Below, piece after piece: positions 54,901 through 64,000 of a stretch of 64,000 bases of DNA. This stretch comes from Triticum aestivum (Eukaryota; Streptophyta; Magnoliopsida; Poales; Poaceae): assembly GCF_018294505.1 (NCBI RefSeq), contig NC_057809.1:414198104-414262103 (forward strand), in the 5' to 3' direction. Numbering within the stretch: position 1 is the first letter of the stretch; each line of letters opens with the position of its first letter. A model generated the notes under the pieces. It was not told the DNA's origin and searched no databases. It saw only the letters and a list, made by a program, of their open reading frames with translations. The translations under genes and the position numbers were made by a program.

Positions 54901-55994
54901 GGCACCAAATAACAATTATTTAGGTCTAATATTAATCCCGAAGGTAGATGTAGAGGTAGCGTGCCGACCGCGATCACATCGACTTTGGAACCGTTTCCCA
55001 CGCGCATCGTCACCTCGTCCTTAGCCAATCTTCGCTTAATCCGTAGTCCCTGTTTCGAGTTGCAAATATTAGCAACAGAACCAGTATCAAATACCCAGGT
55101 GCTACTGCGAGCATTAGTAAGGTACACATCAATAACATGTATATCACATATACCTTTGTTCACCTTGCCATCCTTCTTATCCGCCAAATACTTGGGGCAG
55201 TTCCGCTTCCAGTGACCAGTCTGCTTGCAGTAGAAGCACTCAGTTTCAGGCTTAGGTCCAGACTTGGGTTTCTTTTCTCGAGCAGCAACTTGCTTGCTGT
55301 TCTTCTTGAAGTTCCCCTTCTTCTTCCCTTTGCCCTTTTTCTTGAAACTAGTGGTCTTATTGACCATCAACACTTGATGCTCCTTCTTGATTTCTACCTC
55401 CGCAGCCTTTAGCATTGCGAAGAGCTCGGGAATTGTCTTATCCATCCCTTGCATATTATAGTTCATCACGAAGCTCTTGTAGCTTGGTGGAAGTGATTGG
55501 AGAATTCTGTCAATGACGCTATCATCCAGAAGATTAACTCCCAGTTGAATCAAGTGATTACAATACCCAGACATCTTGAGTATATGCTCACTGACAGAAC
55601 TATTCTCCTCCATCTTGCAGCTATAGAACTTATTGGAGACTTCATATCTCTCAATCCGGGCATTTGCTTGAAATATTAACTTCAACTCCTGGAATATCTC
55701 ATATGCCCCATGATGTTCAAAACGTCGTTGAAGTCCCGGTTCTAAGCCGTAAAGCATGGCACATTGAACTATCGAGTAGTCATCAGCTTTGCTCTGCCAA
55801 ATGTTCATAACATCTGGTGTTGCTCCAGCAGCAGGCCTGGCACCCAGCGGTGCTTCCAGGACGTAATTCTTCTGTGCAGTAATGAGGATAATCCTCAAGT
55901 TACGGACCCAGTCCGTGTAATTGCTACCATCATCTTTCAACTTTGCTTTCTCAAGGAACGCATTAAAATTCAACGGAACAATAGCACGGGCCAT
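51996..55994 (-). pseudogene. Copia gag-pol polyprotein of the nested element, three in-frame stops
   Basis: A single minus-strand frame of 1,333 codons starts MARAIVPLNFNAFLEKAKL. Order: gag (residues 1-245), CCHC knuckle CFYCKQTGHWKRNC (about 253-266), protease WVFDTGS (about 305), the integrase His-Cys region with WHCRLGHIGIKRM and CEPCLMGK, integrase core starting HTDVCGPM, then RT with QMDVKTAFLNG and ILYVDDILL (about 1003). RNase H follows, with the GYVDAS, EAEYIAASE and KHIKRR blocks. IN before RT is diagnostic of Ty1/copia. The only lesions seen are TGA codons at 54306-54308, 54159-54161 and 52308-52310. The first two replace an expected CGA arginine, while the third replaces what looks like GGA. 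No frameshift was found. Otherwise close to coding-competent. Confidence 0.93.
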
Positions 55995-57183
55995 TTATCT
56001 ACAATCATACATAAACAAGCAAGATACTATCAGGTACTAAGTTCATGATAAATTTAGGTTCAATTAATCATATTACTTAAAGAACTCCCACTTAGATAGA
56101 CATCCCTCTAATCCTCTAAGTGATTACGTGATCCAAATCAACTAAACCATGTCCGATCATCACGTGAGATGGAGTAGTTTCATTGGTGAACATCACTATG
56201 TTGATCATATCTACTATATGATTCACGCTCGACCTTTCGGTCTCCGTGTTCCGAGGCCATATCTGTATATGCTTGGCTCGTCAAGTATAACCTGAGTATT
56301 CCGCGTGTGCAACTGTTTTGCACCCGTTGTATTTGAACGTAGAGCCTATCACACCCGATCATCACGTGGTGTCTCAGCACGAAGAACTTTCGCAACGATG
56401 CATACTCAGGAAGAACACTTCTTGATAATTAGTGAGAGATCATCTTATAATGCTACCGTCAATCAAAGCAAGATAAGATGCATAAAAGATAAACATCACA
56501 TGCAATCAATATAAGTGATATGATATGGCCATCATCATCTTGTGCTTGTGATCTCCATCTCCGAAGCACCGTCATGATCTCCATCGTAGCATCATTGTCG
56601 TCTCACCAATCTTATGCTTCCACGACTATCGCTACCTCTTAGTGATAAAGTAAAGCATTATAGCGCGATTGCATTGCATACAATAAAGCAACAACCATAT
56701 GGCTCCTGCCAGTTGCCGATAACTCGGTTACAAAACATGATCATCTCATACAATAAAATTTAGCATCATGTCCTGACCATATCACATCACAACATGCCCT
56801 GCAAAAACAAGTTAGACGTCCTCTACTTTGTTGTTGCAAGTTTTACGTGGCTGCTACGGGCTTAAGCAAGAACCAATCTTACCTACGTATCAAAACCACA
56901 ACGATAGTTTGTCAAGTTGGTGTTGTTTTAACCTTCGCAAGGACCGGGCGTAGCCACACTCGGTTCAACTAAAGTTGGAGAAACTGTCACCCGCAAGCCA
57001 CCTATGTGCAAAGCACGTCGGGAGAACCGGTCTCGCGTAAGCGTACGCGTAATGTCTGTCCGGGCCGCTTCGTCCAACAATACCGCTGAACCAAAGTATG
57101 ACATGCTGGTAAGCAGTATGACTTATATCGCCCACAACTCACTTGTGTTCTACTCGTGCATATAACATCAACATATAAAACCT
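55995..57183 (-). other. Leader of the nested copia (primer-binding site to gag)
   Basis: Untranslated leader of about 1.2 kb. It corresponds to 60159-61265 of the outer copia in reverse. No separate gene. It probably contains packaging signals, by analogy only. Confidence 0.7.
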
Positions 57184-57197
57184 AGGCTCGGATGCCA
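57184..57197 (-). other. Primer-binding site of the nested copia
   Basis: On the minus strand TGGCATCCGAGCCT follows the 5' LTR end after one base. It resembles the initiator-methionine tRNA complement TGGTATCAGAGC with changes. The outer copia has the closer TGGCATCAGAGCC. Confidence 0.75.
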
Positions 57198-57198
57198 C

Positions 57199-58925
57199 TG
57201 TTGGGTTTCGTAGTAATTTCAAAAAAATTCCTATGCACACGCAAGATCATGGTGATGCATAGCAACAAGAGGGGAGAGTGTGATCTACGTACCCTTGTAG
57301 ATCAACAACGGAAGTGTTAGGTTGATGTAGTCGTACGTCTCCACGGCCCGACCGATCAAGCACCGAAACTACGGCACCTCCGAGTTCTAGCACACGTTCA
57401 GCTCGATGACGATCCCCGGACTCCGATCCAGCAAAGTTTCGGGGAAGAGTTTCATCAGCACGACGGCGTGGTGATGATCTTGATGTACTACCATTGCAGG
57501 GCTTCGCCTAAGCACCGCTATAATATTATCGAGGACTATGGTGGAAGGGGGCACCGCACACGGCTAAGAATATGATCACGTGGATCAACTTGTGTCTCAA
57601 GGGGTGCCCTCTGCCTCCGTATATAAAGGATCAAAAAGGGGGGGAGGCCATCATAGGGCGCGCCAGGAGGAATCCTACTCTCTCCGGGAGTAGGATTCCC
57701 CCCTTTCCTAGTTGGAATAGGATTCGTTAAGTGGGAAAGAGGAGAGAGAGAAGGAAGGGGGGCGCCGACCCCCTCTCTCTTTGTCCTATTCGGACTAGGG
57801 GGGAGGGGCGCGCGGCCCAGCCCTGGCCACCTCTCCTCTCTTCCACTAAGGCCCATTAAGGCCCATATACCTCCCGGGGGGTTCCGGTAACCTCCCGGTA
57901 ATTCGGTAAAATCCTGATTTCACCCGGAACACTTCCGATATCCAAATATAGGCTTCCAATATATCAATCTTTATGTCTCGACCATTTCGAGACTCCTCGT
58001 CATGTCCATGATCACATCCGGGACTCCGAACAAACTTCGGTACATCAAAATGCATAAACTCATAATATAACTGTCATCGAAACCTTAAGCGTGCGGACCC
58101 TACGGGTTCGAGAACAATGTAGACATGACCGAGACACGTCTCCGGTCAATAACCAATAGCGGAACCTGGATGCTCATATTGGCTCCTACATATTCTACGA
58201 AGATCTTTTATCGGTCAGACCGCATAACAACATACGTTGTTCCCTTTGTCATCGGTATGTTACTTGCCCGAGATTCGATCGTCGGTATCCAATACCTAGT
58301 TCAATCTCGTTACCGGCAAGTCTCTTTACTCGTTCCGTAATCCATCATCCTGCAACTAACTCATTAGTCGCAATGCTTGCAAGGCTTTATGTGATGTGCA
58401 TTACCGAGAGGGCCCAGAGATACCTCTCCGACAATCGGAGTGACAAATCCTAATCTCGAAATACGCCAACCCAACATGTACCTTTGGAGACACCTGTAGA
58501 GCACCTTTATAATCACCCAATTACGTTGTGACATTTGGTTGCACACAAAGTGTTCCTCCGGTAAACGGGAGTTGCATAATCTCATAGTCATAGGAACATG
58601 TATAAGTCATGAAGAAAGCAATAGCAACATACTAAACGATCGGGTGCTAAGCTAATGGAATGGGTCATGTCAATCAGATCATTCACCTAATGATGTGATC
58701 CTGTTAATCAAATAACAACTCTTTCTCCATGGTTAGGAAACATAACCATCTTTGATTAACGAGCTAGTCTAGTAGTGGCATACTAGTGACACTCTGTTTG
58801 TCTATGTATTCACACATGTATTATGTTTCCGGTTAATACAATTCTAGCATGAATAATAAACATTTATCATGATATAAGGAAATAAATAATAACTTTATTA
58901 TTGCCTCTAGGGCATATTTCCTTCA
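57199..58925 (-). repeat. 5' LTR of the nested copia
   Basis: 1,727 bp, on the plus strand TGTTGGGTTTCGTAG to GGGCATATTTCCTTCA. On the minus strand TATATA at 57620-57625 is the probable promoter TATA box. It differs from the 3' LTR by about 32 substitutions and small G-run length changes near 57640-57660 and 57800. Confidence 0.93.
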
Positions 58926-58930
58926 GTATT

Positions 58931-60141
58931 ACAGAACGAGTAAAGAGACTTGCCGGTAACGAGATTGAACTAGGTATGAAGATACCGACGATCAAATCTC
59001 GGGCAAGTAACATACTGATGACAAAGGGAATAATGTATGTTGTCATAACAGTTCGACCGTGTAAGATCTGTGTAGAATATGTAGGAGCCAATATGAGCAT
59101 CTAGGTTCCGCTGTTGGTTATTGACAGGAGAGGTGTCTCGGTCATGTCTACATAGTTCTCGAACCCGTAGGGTCCGCACGCTTAACGTTCAATGACGATT
59201 TTGCATTATATGAGTTATGTGATTTGTTGACCGAATGTTGTTCGGAGTCCCGGATGAGATCACGAAGATGGCGAGGAGTCTCGAAATGGTTGAGAGGTAA
59301 AGATTGATATATATAGGACGATAGTATTCGGACACCGGAAGTGTTCCAGAGGGTATGAGGTACATATCGGGTCACCGGAAGGGGTTCCGGGCACCCCCGA
59401 CAAAGATATGGGCCTTATGGGCCAAGAGAGGGACAGACCAGCCCACGAGGGGATGGTGTGCCCACATATAGGCTGAAATAGGAGGAGAAGGAAAGAGGGG
59501 AAGGGAGAAGGAAAGGGGAGGATTCAGCCTCCCCCTTCCTTCCCTCCCCCCTCTCTTTCCTTTCCCCTCCGGTTAATAAGGAAGGGGGGCCAAATTGGCG
59601 AGGAACCCCAAGTAGGATTCGACCTACTTGGGGCACCCCCCTTGGCTGCTCCCTCTCCATCCGACCTATATATGTGTGAGGAGGGAGGCGCCTACAACAC
59701 ACAACAACATCTGTTAGCCGTGTGCGGTGCCCCCCTCCACAGATTACACCCTCGCTCATATTCTCGCGGTGCTTAGGCGAAGCCCTGCGTGGATCACTTC
59801 ACCATCACCGTCACCACGCCATCGTGCTGATGGAACTCATATACTTCCTCGACACTTTGCTGGATCAAGAGTTTGAGGGACGTCATCGAGCTAAACGTGT
59901 GCAGAACTCGGAGGTGCCATACGTTTGGTACTTGATCGATCGGAACAAGGAGAAGTTGGACTACATCAACCGTGTTGTCAAATGCTTGCGCTTGCGATCT
60001 ATGAGGGTACATAGACACACTCTCCCCCTCTCGTTGCGGGTACGTAGACACACTCTCCCCTTATCGTTGTTATGCATCTCCTAGATAGATCTTGCGTGAG
60101 CATAGGAATTTTTTTGAAATTGCATGCTATGTTTCCCAACA
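58931..60141 (+). repeat. 5' LTR of the outer copia, second part
   Basis: It continues from 50242 with ACAGAACGAGTAAAGAGACTT and matches the solo LTR from about 20139 onward. TATATAT lies at 59667-59673 with the transcribed leader beyond. It contains a tandem duplication of GTACATAGACACACTCTCCCC (about 60007-60060). Confidence 0.9.
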
Positions 60142-60142
60142 G

Positions 60143-60155
60143 TGGCATCAGAGCC
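60143..60155 (+). other. Primer-binding site of the outer copia
   Basis: TGGCATCAGAGCC begins one base after the LTR end. It matches the initiator-methionine tRNA primer site used by BARE/Angela elements with one difference from TGGTATCAGAGC. Confidence 0.85.
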
Positions 60156-61265
60156 AGGTCTATGCATAGATGTTATGCACGAGTAGAACACAAAGAGTTG
60201 TGGGCGGTGATCGTCATACTGCTTACCACCAACGTATTATTTTGATTCGGCGGTATTGTTGGATGAAGCGGCCCAGACCAACCTTACATGTCCATGCACA
60301 TAAGACCGGTTCCACCGACAGACATGCAACTAGTTTTGCATAAAGGTGGCTGGCGGGTGTCTATTTCTCCTACTTTAGTTGAATCGAATTTGACTGCGGC
60401 CAGTCCTTGAAGAAGGTTAAAACAACAAACTTGACGAAACACCGTTGTGGTTTGATGCGTAGGTAAGAACGGTTCTTGCTAGAAGCCCGTAGCAGCCACG
60501 TAAAACTTGCAACAACAAAGTAGAGGACGTCTAACTTGTTTTTGCCGGGCATGTTGTGATGTGATATGGTCAAGACACGATGTGATATACGTTATTGTAT
60601 GACATGATCATGTTTTGTAGAAGTTATCAGAAACCAGCAGGAGCCTTATGGTTGTCTCTTTATCGTATGAAATGCATACACCATGTAGTTGCTTTACTTT
60701 ATCACTATGGGTTAGTGATAGTTGTAGAAGCAATAGTTGGTGAGATGACCACAACGCTACGATGGAGATCAAGGTGTCAAGCCAGTGATGATGCTTTGGA
60801 GATAGAGATCAAAAGCACAAGATGATGATGGCCATATCATGTCACATATTTTGATTGCATGTGATGTTTATCTTTTATGCATCCTATTTTGCTTAGTACG
60901 AAATGATCGGGTGTGATAGACTCTACGTTCACATACAACGGGTGCAAGACAGTTTTGCACATGCGGAATACTCGGGTTAAACTTGACGAGCCTGGCATGT
61001 ACAGACATGGCCTCGGAACACTAGAGACCTAAAGGTCGAACGTGAATCATATAGTAGATATGATCAACATAGAGATGTTCACCATTGATGGCTACTCCAT
61101 CTCACGTGATGATCGGACATGGTTTAGTTGATTTGGATCACGTATCATTTAGATGACTTGAGGGATGTCAATCTAAGTGGGAGTTCCTAAGTAATATGGT
61201 TAAATTGAACTTAATTTATCATGAACTTAGTCATGATAGTTTTCGCATATCTATGTTGTAGATCA
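60156..61265 (+). other. Leader of the outer copia
   Basis: Untranslated leader aligned in reverse with 55995-57183. No gene. Confidence 0.7.
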
Positions 61266-63875
61266 ATGGCCCGTGCTACTGTTCCCTTGAATTTTAATGC
61301 GTTCCTAGAAAAAGCTAAGTTGAAAGATGATGGTAGCAACTACACGGACTGGGTCCGTAACTTGAGGATTATCCTCATTGCTGCACAGAAGAATTATGTC
61401 CTTCATGCACCGCTAGGTGAAAGGCCTACTACAGGAGCAGATGATGATGTTATGAACGTCTAGCAAGCTCGATCTGATGGCTACTCGATAGTTCAGTGTG
61501 CCATGCTTTACGACTTAGAATCGGGACTTCAAAGACATTTTGAATGTCATGGACCATATGAGATGTTCCAGGAGTTGAAGTTAATATTTCAAGCAAATGC
61601 CCGAGTTGAGAGATATGAAGTCTCCAACAAGATCTATAGCTGCAAGATGGAGGGGAACAGTTATGTCAGTGAACACATACTCAAAATGTCTGGATATCAT
61701 AATCACTTGACTCAGCTAGGAGTTAATCTTCCAGATGATAGTGTTATTGACAGAGTTCTTCAATCACTGCCACCAAGCTACAAAGGCTTCGTGATGAACT
61801 ATAATATGCAAGGGATGGATAAGACAATTCCTGAGCTCTTCGCTATGCTCAAAGCTGCAGAGGTAGAAATCAAGAAGGAGCATCAAGTATTGATGGTTAA
61901 CAAGACCACTAGTTTCAAGAAAAATGGCAAGGGAAAGAAGGGGAACTTCAAGAAGAATGGCAAGTAAGTTGCCACTCCCAGGAAGAAGCCCAAGTCTGGA
62001 CCCAAGCCTGAAACTAGGCGCTTCTACTGCAAAGGGGCTGGTCACTGGAAGCGGAACTACCCTAAGTATTTGGCGGATAAGAAGGATGGCAAAGTGAACA
62101 AAGGTATATTTGATATACATGTTATTGATGTGTACCTTACTAATGCTCGTAGTAGCGTCTGGGTATTTGATACGGGTTTGGTTGCTCATATTTGTAACTC
62201 GAAACAGGGGCTACAAGTTAAACGAAGATTGGCTAAGGACGAGGTGACAATGCGCGTCGGGAATGGTTCCAAGGTCGATGTGATCACTGTCGTCACGCTA
62301 CCTCTACATCTACCTTCGGGATTAGTTTTAGACCTGAATAATTGTTATTTGGTGCCAATGTTGAGCATGAACATTATATCTGGATCTTGTTTGATGCGAG
62401 ATGGTTATTCATTTAAATCAGAGAATAATGGTTGTTCTATTTATATGAGTAATATCTTTTATGGTCATGCACCCTTGAAGAGTGGTCTATTTTTATTGAA
62501 TCTCGATTGTGGTGATACACATATTCATAATATTGATCCCTAAAGAGCAAAGTTGATAATGATAGTGCAACATATTTGTGGCACTAACGTTTAGGTCATA
62601 TTGGTGTAAAGCGCATGAAGTAACTCCATGCAGATGGGATTTTGGAATCACTTGATTATGAATCATTTGATACTTGCGAACCATGCCTCATGGGCAAGAT
62701 GACTAAAACTCCGTTCTCTAGAACAATGGAGCGAGCTAATGACTTATTGGAAATAATACATACCGATGTATGCGGTCCGATGAGCGTTGAGGCTCGCGGT
62801 GGGTATCGTTATTTTCTTACCTTCACATATGATTTGAGCAGATATGGGTATATCTACTTAATGAAACACAAGTCTGAAACATTCGAAGTTCAAAGAATAT
62901 CAGAGTGAAGTGGAGAATCATCATAACAAGAAAATAAAGTTTCTATGATCTGACCGCAGAGGTGAATATTGGAGGTGCGAGTTTGGCCTTCATTTAAAAC
63001 AATGTGGAATAGTTTCACATCTCACGCCACCTGGAACACCACAACGTAATGGTATGTCCGAACGTTGTAACCGTACTCTATTGGATATGGTGCGTTCTAT
63101 GATGTATCTTACCGATTTGCCTTTATCATTTTGGGGTTATGCATTAGAGACAGCTGCATTCACGTTAAATAGGGCACCGTCTAAATCCGTTGAGACGATG
63201 GCGTATGAACTATGGTTTGGCAAGAAACCTAACCTGTCGTTTCTTAAAGTTTGGGGTTGCGATGCTTATGTGAAAAAGCTTCAGCATGATATGCTCGAAC
63301 CCAAATCGGAGAAGTGCGTCTTCATAGGATACCCAAAAGAAACTGTTGGGTACACCTTCTACCCCAGATCCGAAGGCAAGATCTTTGTTGCTAAGAATGG
63401 ATCCTTTCTAGAGAAGGAGTTTCTCTCGAAAGAAGTGAGTGGGAGGAAAGTAGAACTTGATGAGGTAATTGTACCTTATCTAGAATTGGAAAGTAGCTCA
63501 TCACAGAAAACCATTCCCGTGATGCCTACACCAACTAGAGAGGAAGCTAATGATAATGATCATGAAACTTCAGATCAAGTTACTACCGAATCTCTTAGAT
63601 CAACCAGAGCACATTCCGCACCAGAGTAGTACGGTAACCCTGTTCTGGAAGTCATGTTACTAGACCATCACAAACCTACGAACTATGAAGAAGCGATGAC
63701 GAGCCCATATTCGGATAAATGGCTTGAGGCCATGCAATCTGAGATAGGATCCATGTATGAGAACAAAGTGTGGACTTTGGTTGACTTGCCCGATGATCGG
63801 CGATCCATAGAGAATAAATGGATCTTCAAGAAGAAGACCGACGCTGATGGTAATGTTACTGTCTAAAAAGCTCGA
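61266..63875 (+). pseudogene. Copia gag-pol of the outer element, degenerate and cut off
   Basis: The start MARATVPLNFNAFLEK at 61266 aligns with the nested element's polyprotein throughout. Lesions: TAG at about 61461, a stop after KKNGK at about 61965, a knuckle reading RFYCKGAGHWKRNYP in which two of the three cysteines are lost, and stops and shifts around 62540-62630. Further lesions are a frameshift at about 62888, TGA at about 62946, TAG at 63627 and TAA at 63864. Protease reads VFDTGL. Integrase HTDVCGPM and LWFGKKPNLSFLKVWG are recognisable. The RT frame begins (NKWIFKKKTDADGNV) but ends at 63875 where new LTR sequence starts. It is more decayed than the nested copy, as expected from the nesting order. 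Confidence 0.9.
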
Positions 63876-64000
63876 TGATGACCCACAAATATAGGGGATC
63901 TATCATAGTCCTTTCGATAAGTAAGATTGTCGAACCCAACGAGGAGCAGAAGGAAATGATAAGCGGTTTCCAGCAAGGTATTCTCTGCAAGTACTGAAAT
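63876..64000. mobile_element. Start of another LTR retrotransposon (partial)
   Basis: The copia reading ends AAAAGCTCGA, and the next bases are TGATGACCCACAAATATAGGGG, a common LTR start in Triticeae (from memory). Only 125 bp are in the window, so family, orientation and TSD cannot be checked. Confidence 0.6.

Larger units (their letters stand above)
50243..58925 (-). mobile_element. Nearly full-length copia element (Angela/BARE/WIS type) nested in the LTR of a relative
   Basis: LTRs at 50243-51975 and 57199-58925 flank an internal region coded on the minus strand. GTATT is duplicated at 50238-50242 and 58926-58930. A tRNA-iMet-type primer-binding site (57184-57197), a polypurine tract (51976-51992) and a polyprotein of 1,333 codons with three TGA stops are present. 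By eye about 32 differences separate the LTRs, near 2%, about 0.7 million years at 1.3e-8 per site per year. It must be younger than the host copia. Confidence 0.95.
49652..63875 (+). mobile_element. Copia LTR retrotransposon (Angela/BARE/WIS type), 5' part, split by a nested copia
   Basis: The 5' LTR starts TGAAGGAAATATGCCCTAGA at 49652. It is interrupted at 50242 by a nested element and resumes at 58931 to end TTTCCCAACA at 60141. The net LTR is about 1.8 kb. A primer-binding site, leader, gag and pol follow in plus orientation until 63875, where another LTR-like sequence replaces it inside the RT region. The 3' half and 3' LTR are not in the window. Confidence 0.92.

Noticed and set aside
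1..64000. CRISPR array, bacterial operon or phage
   Set aside because: Direct repeats here are transposon tandem arrays without spacer-repeat regularity; introns, LTRs and TIRs show plant nuclear DNA.

Overview
The window looks like intergenic DNA from a large grass genome of the wheat tribe (Triticeae: wheat, Aegilops or barley relatives). The evidence is nested LTR retrotransposons of the Angela/BARE/WIS copia type and a Tat-lineage gypsy type, Caspar-like CACTA transposons, Tourist MITEs, an L1-type LINE and a tRNA-derived SINE. I see no intact single-copy host gene, no rRNA or true tRNA gene and no CRISPR array. Nearly every long reading frame belongs to a transposable element or is cargo inside one.

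Left block (1-44841). The background is probably a CACTA element. It has tandem units at 1684-2596, resumed at 42861, a small coiled-coil gene at 43309-43980, a repeat array and a terminus ending in TGTAGTG at 44841. A 40-kb composite gypsy element (2597-42855, 532-bp LTRs, TSD ACCTC, coding strand minus) sits inside a tandem unit. The gypsy carries a leader ORF, gag, protease, RT, RNase H and integrase on the minus strand. It also carries a six-exon antisense gene on the plus strand with its own TATA box. A 27-kb CACTA element (3464-30454, TSD TCA) is inserted just downstream of that TATA box.

The inner CACTA holds subterminal arrays at both ends, an ORF1-like multi-exon gene (23378-28848), a captured 3'-5' exonuclease pseudogene (15485-16203) and a coiled-coil pseudogene (17457-18182). 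It was hit by an internally deleted LINE (8100-12461, 13-bp TSD), a Tourist MITE (16533-16877) and a long-inverted-repeat element (about 18966-22930). The last was itself split by a small insertion (19135-19412) and a copia solo LTR (19558-21303, TSD GTTTG). No TNP2/TnpD transposase was seen, so this CACTA is probably non-autonomous.

Right block (44842-64000). A truncated gypsy 3' end with LTR (45199-46772) is followed by a truncated copia LTR (46773-47885, minus), a tRNA-derived SINE (about 47907-48117, minus) and a probable non-autonomous DNA transposon (about 48260-49646). An old plus-strand copia element (49652-63875) follows. Its 5' LTR is split by a younger, nearly full-length copia of the same family in the opposite orientation (50243-58925, TSD GTATT). 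The old copia is broken in its RT region by another LTR starting at 63876 and leaving the window.

Most inactivating lesions are single in-frame stops. Many fit CAG/CAA/CGA to TAG/TAA/TGA, the pattern expected from deamination of methylated cytosine. I found no convincing new functional system. The most interesting items are the antisense gene and promoter of the gypsy, two coiled-coil paralogues in separate CACTA contexts, the captured exonuclease, the internally deleted LINE with perfect TSDs, and perfect short hairpins.
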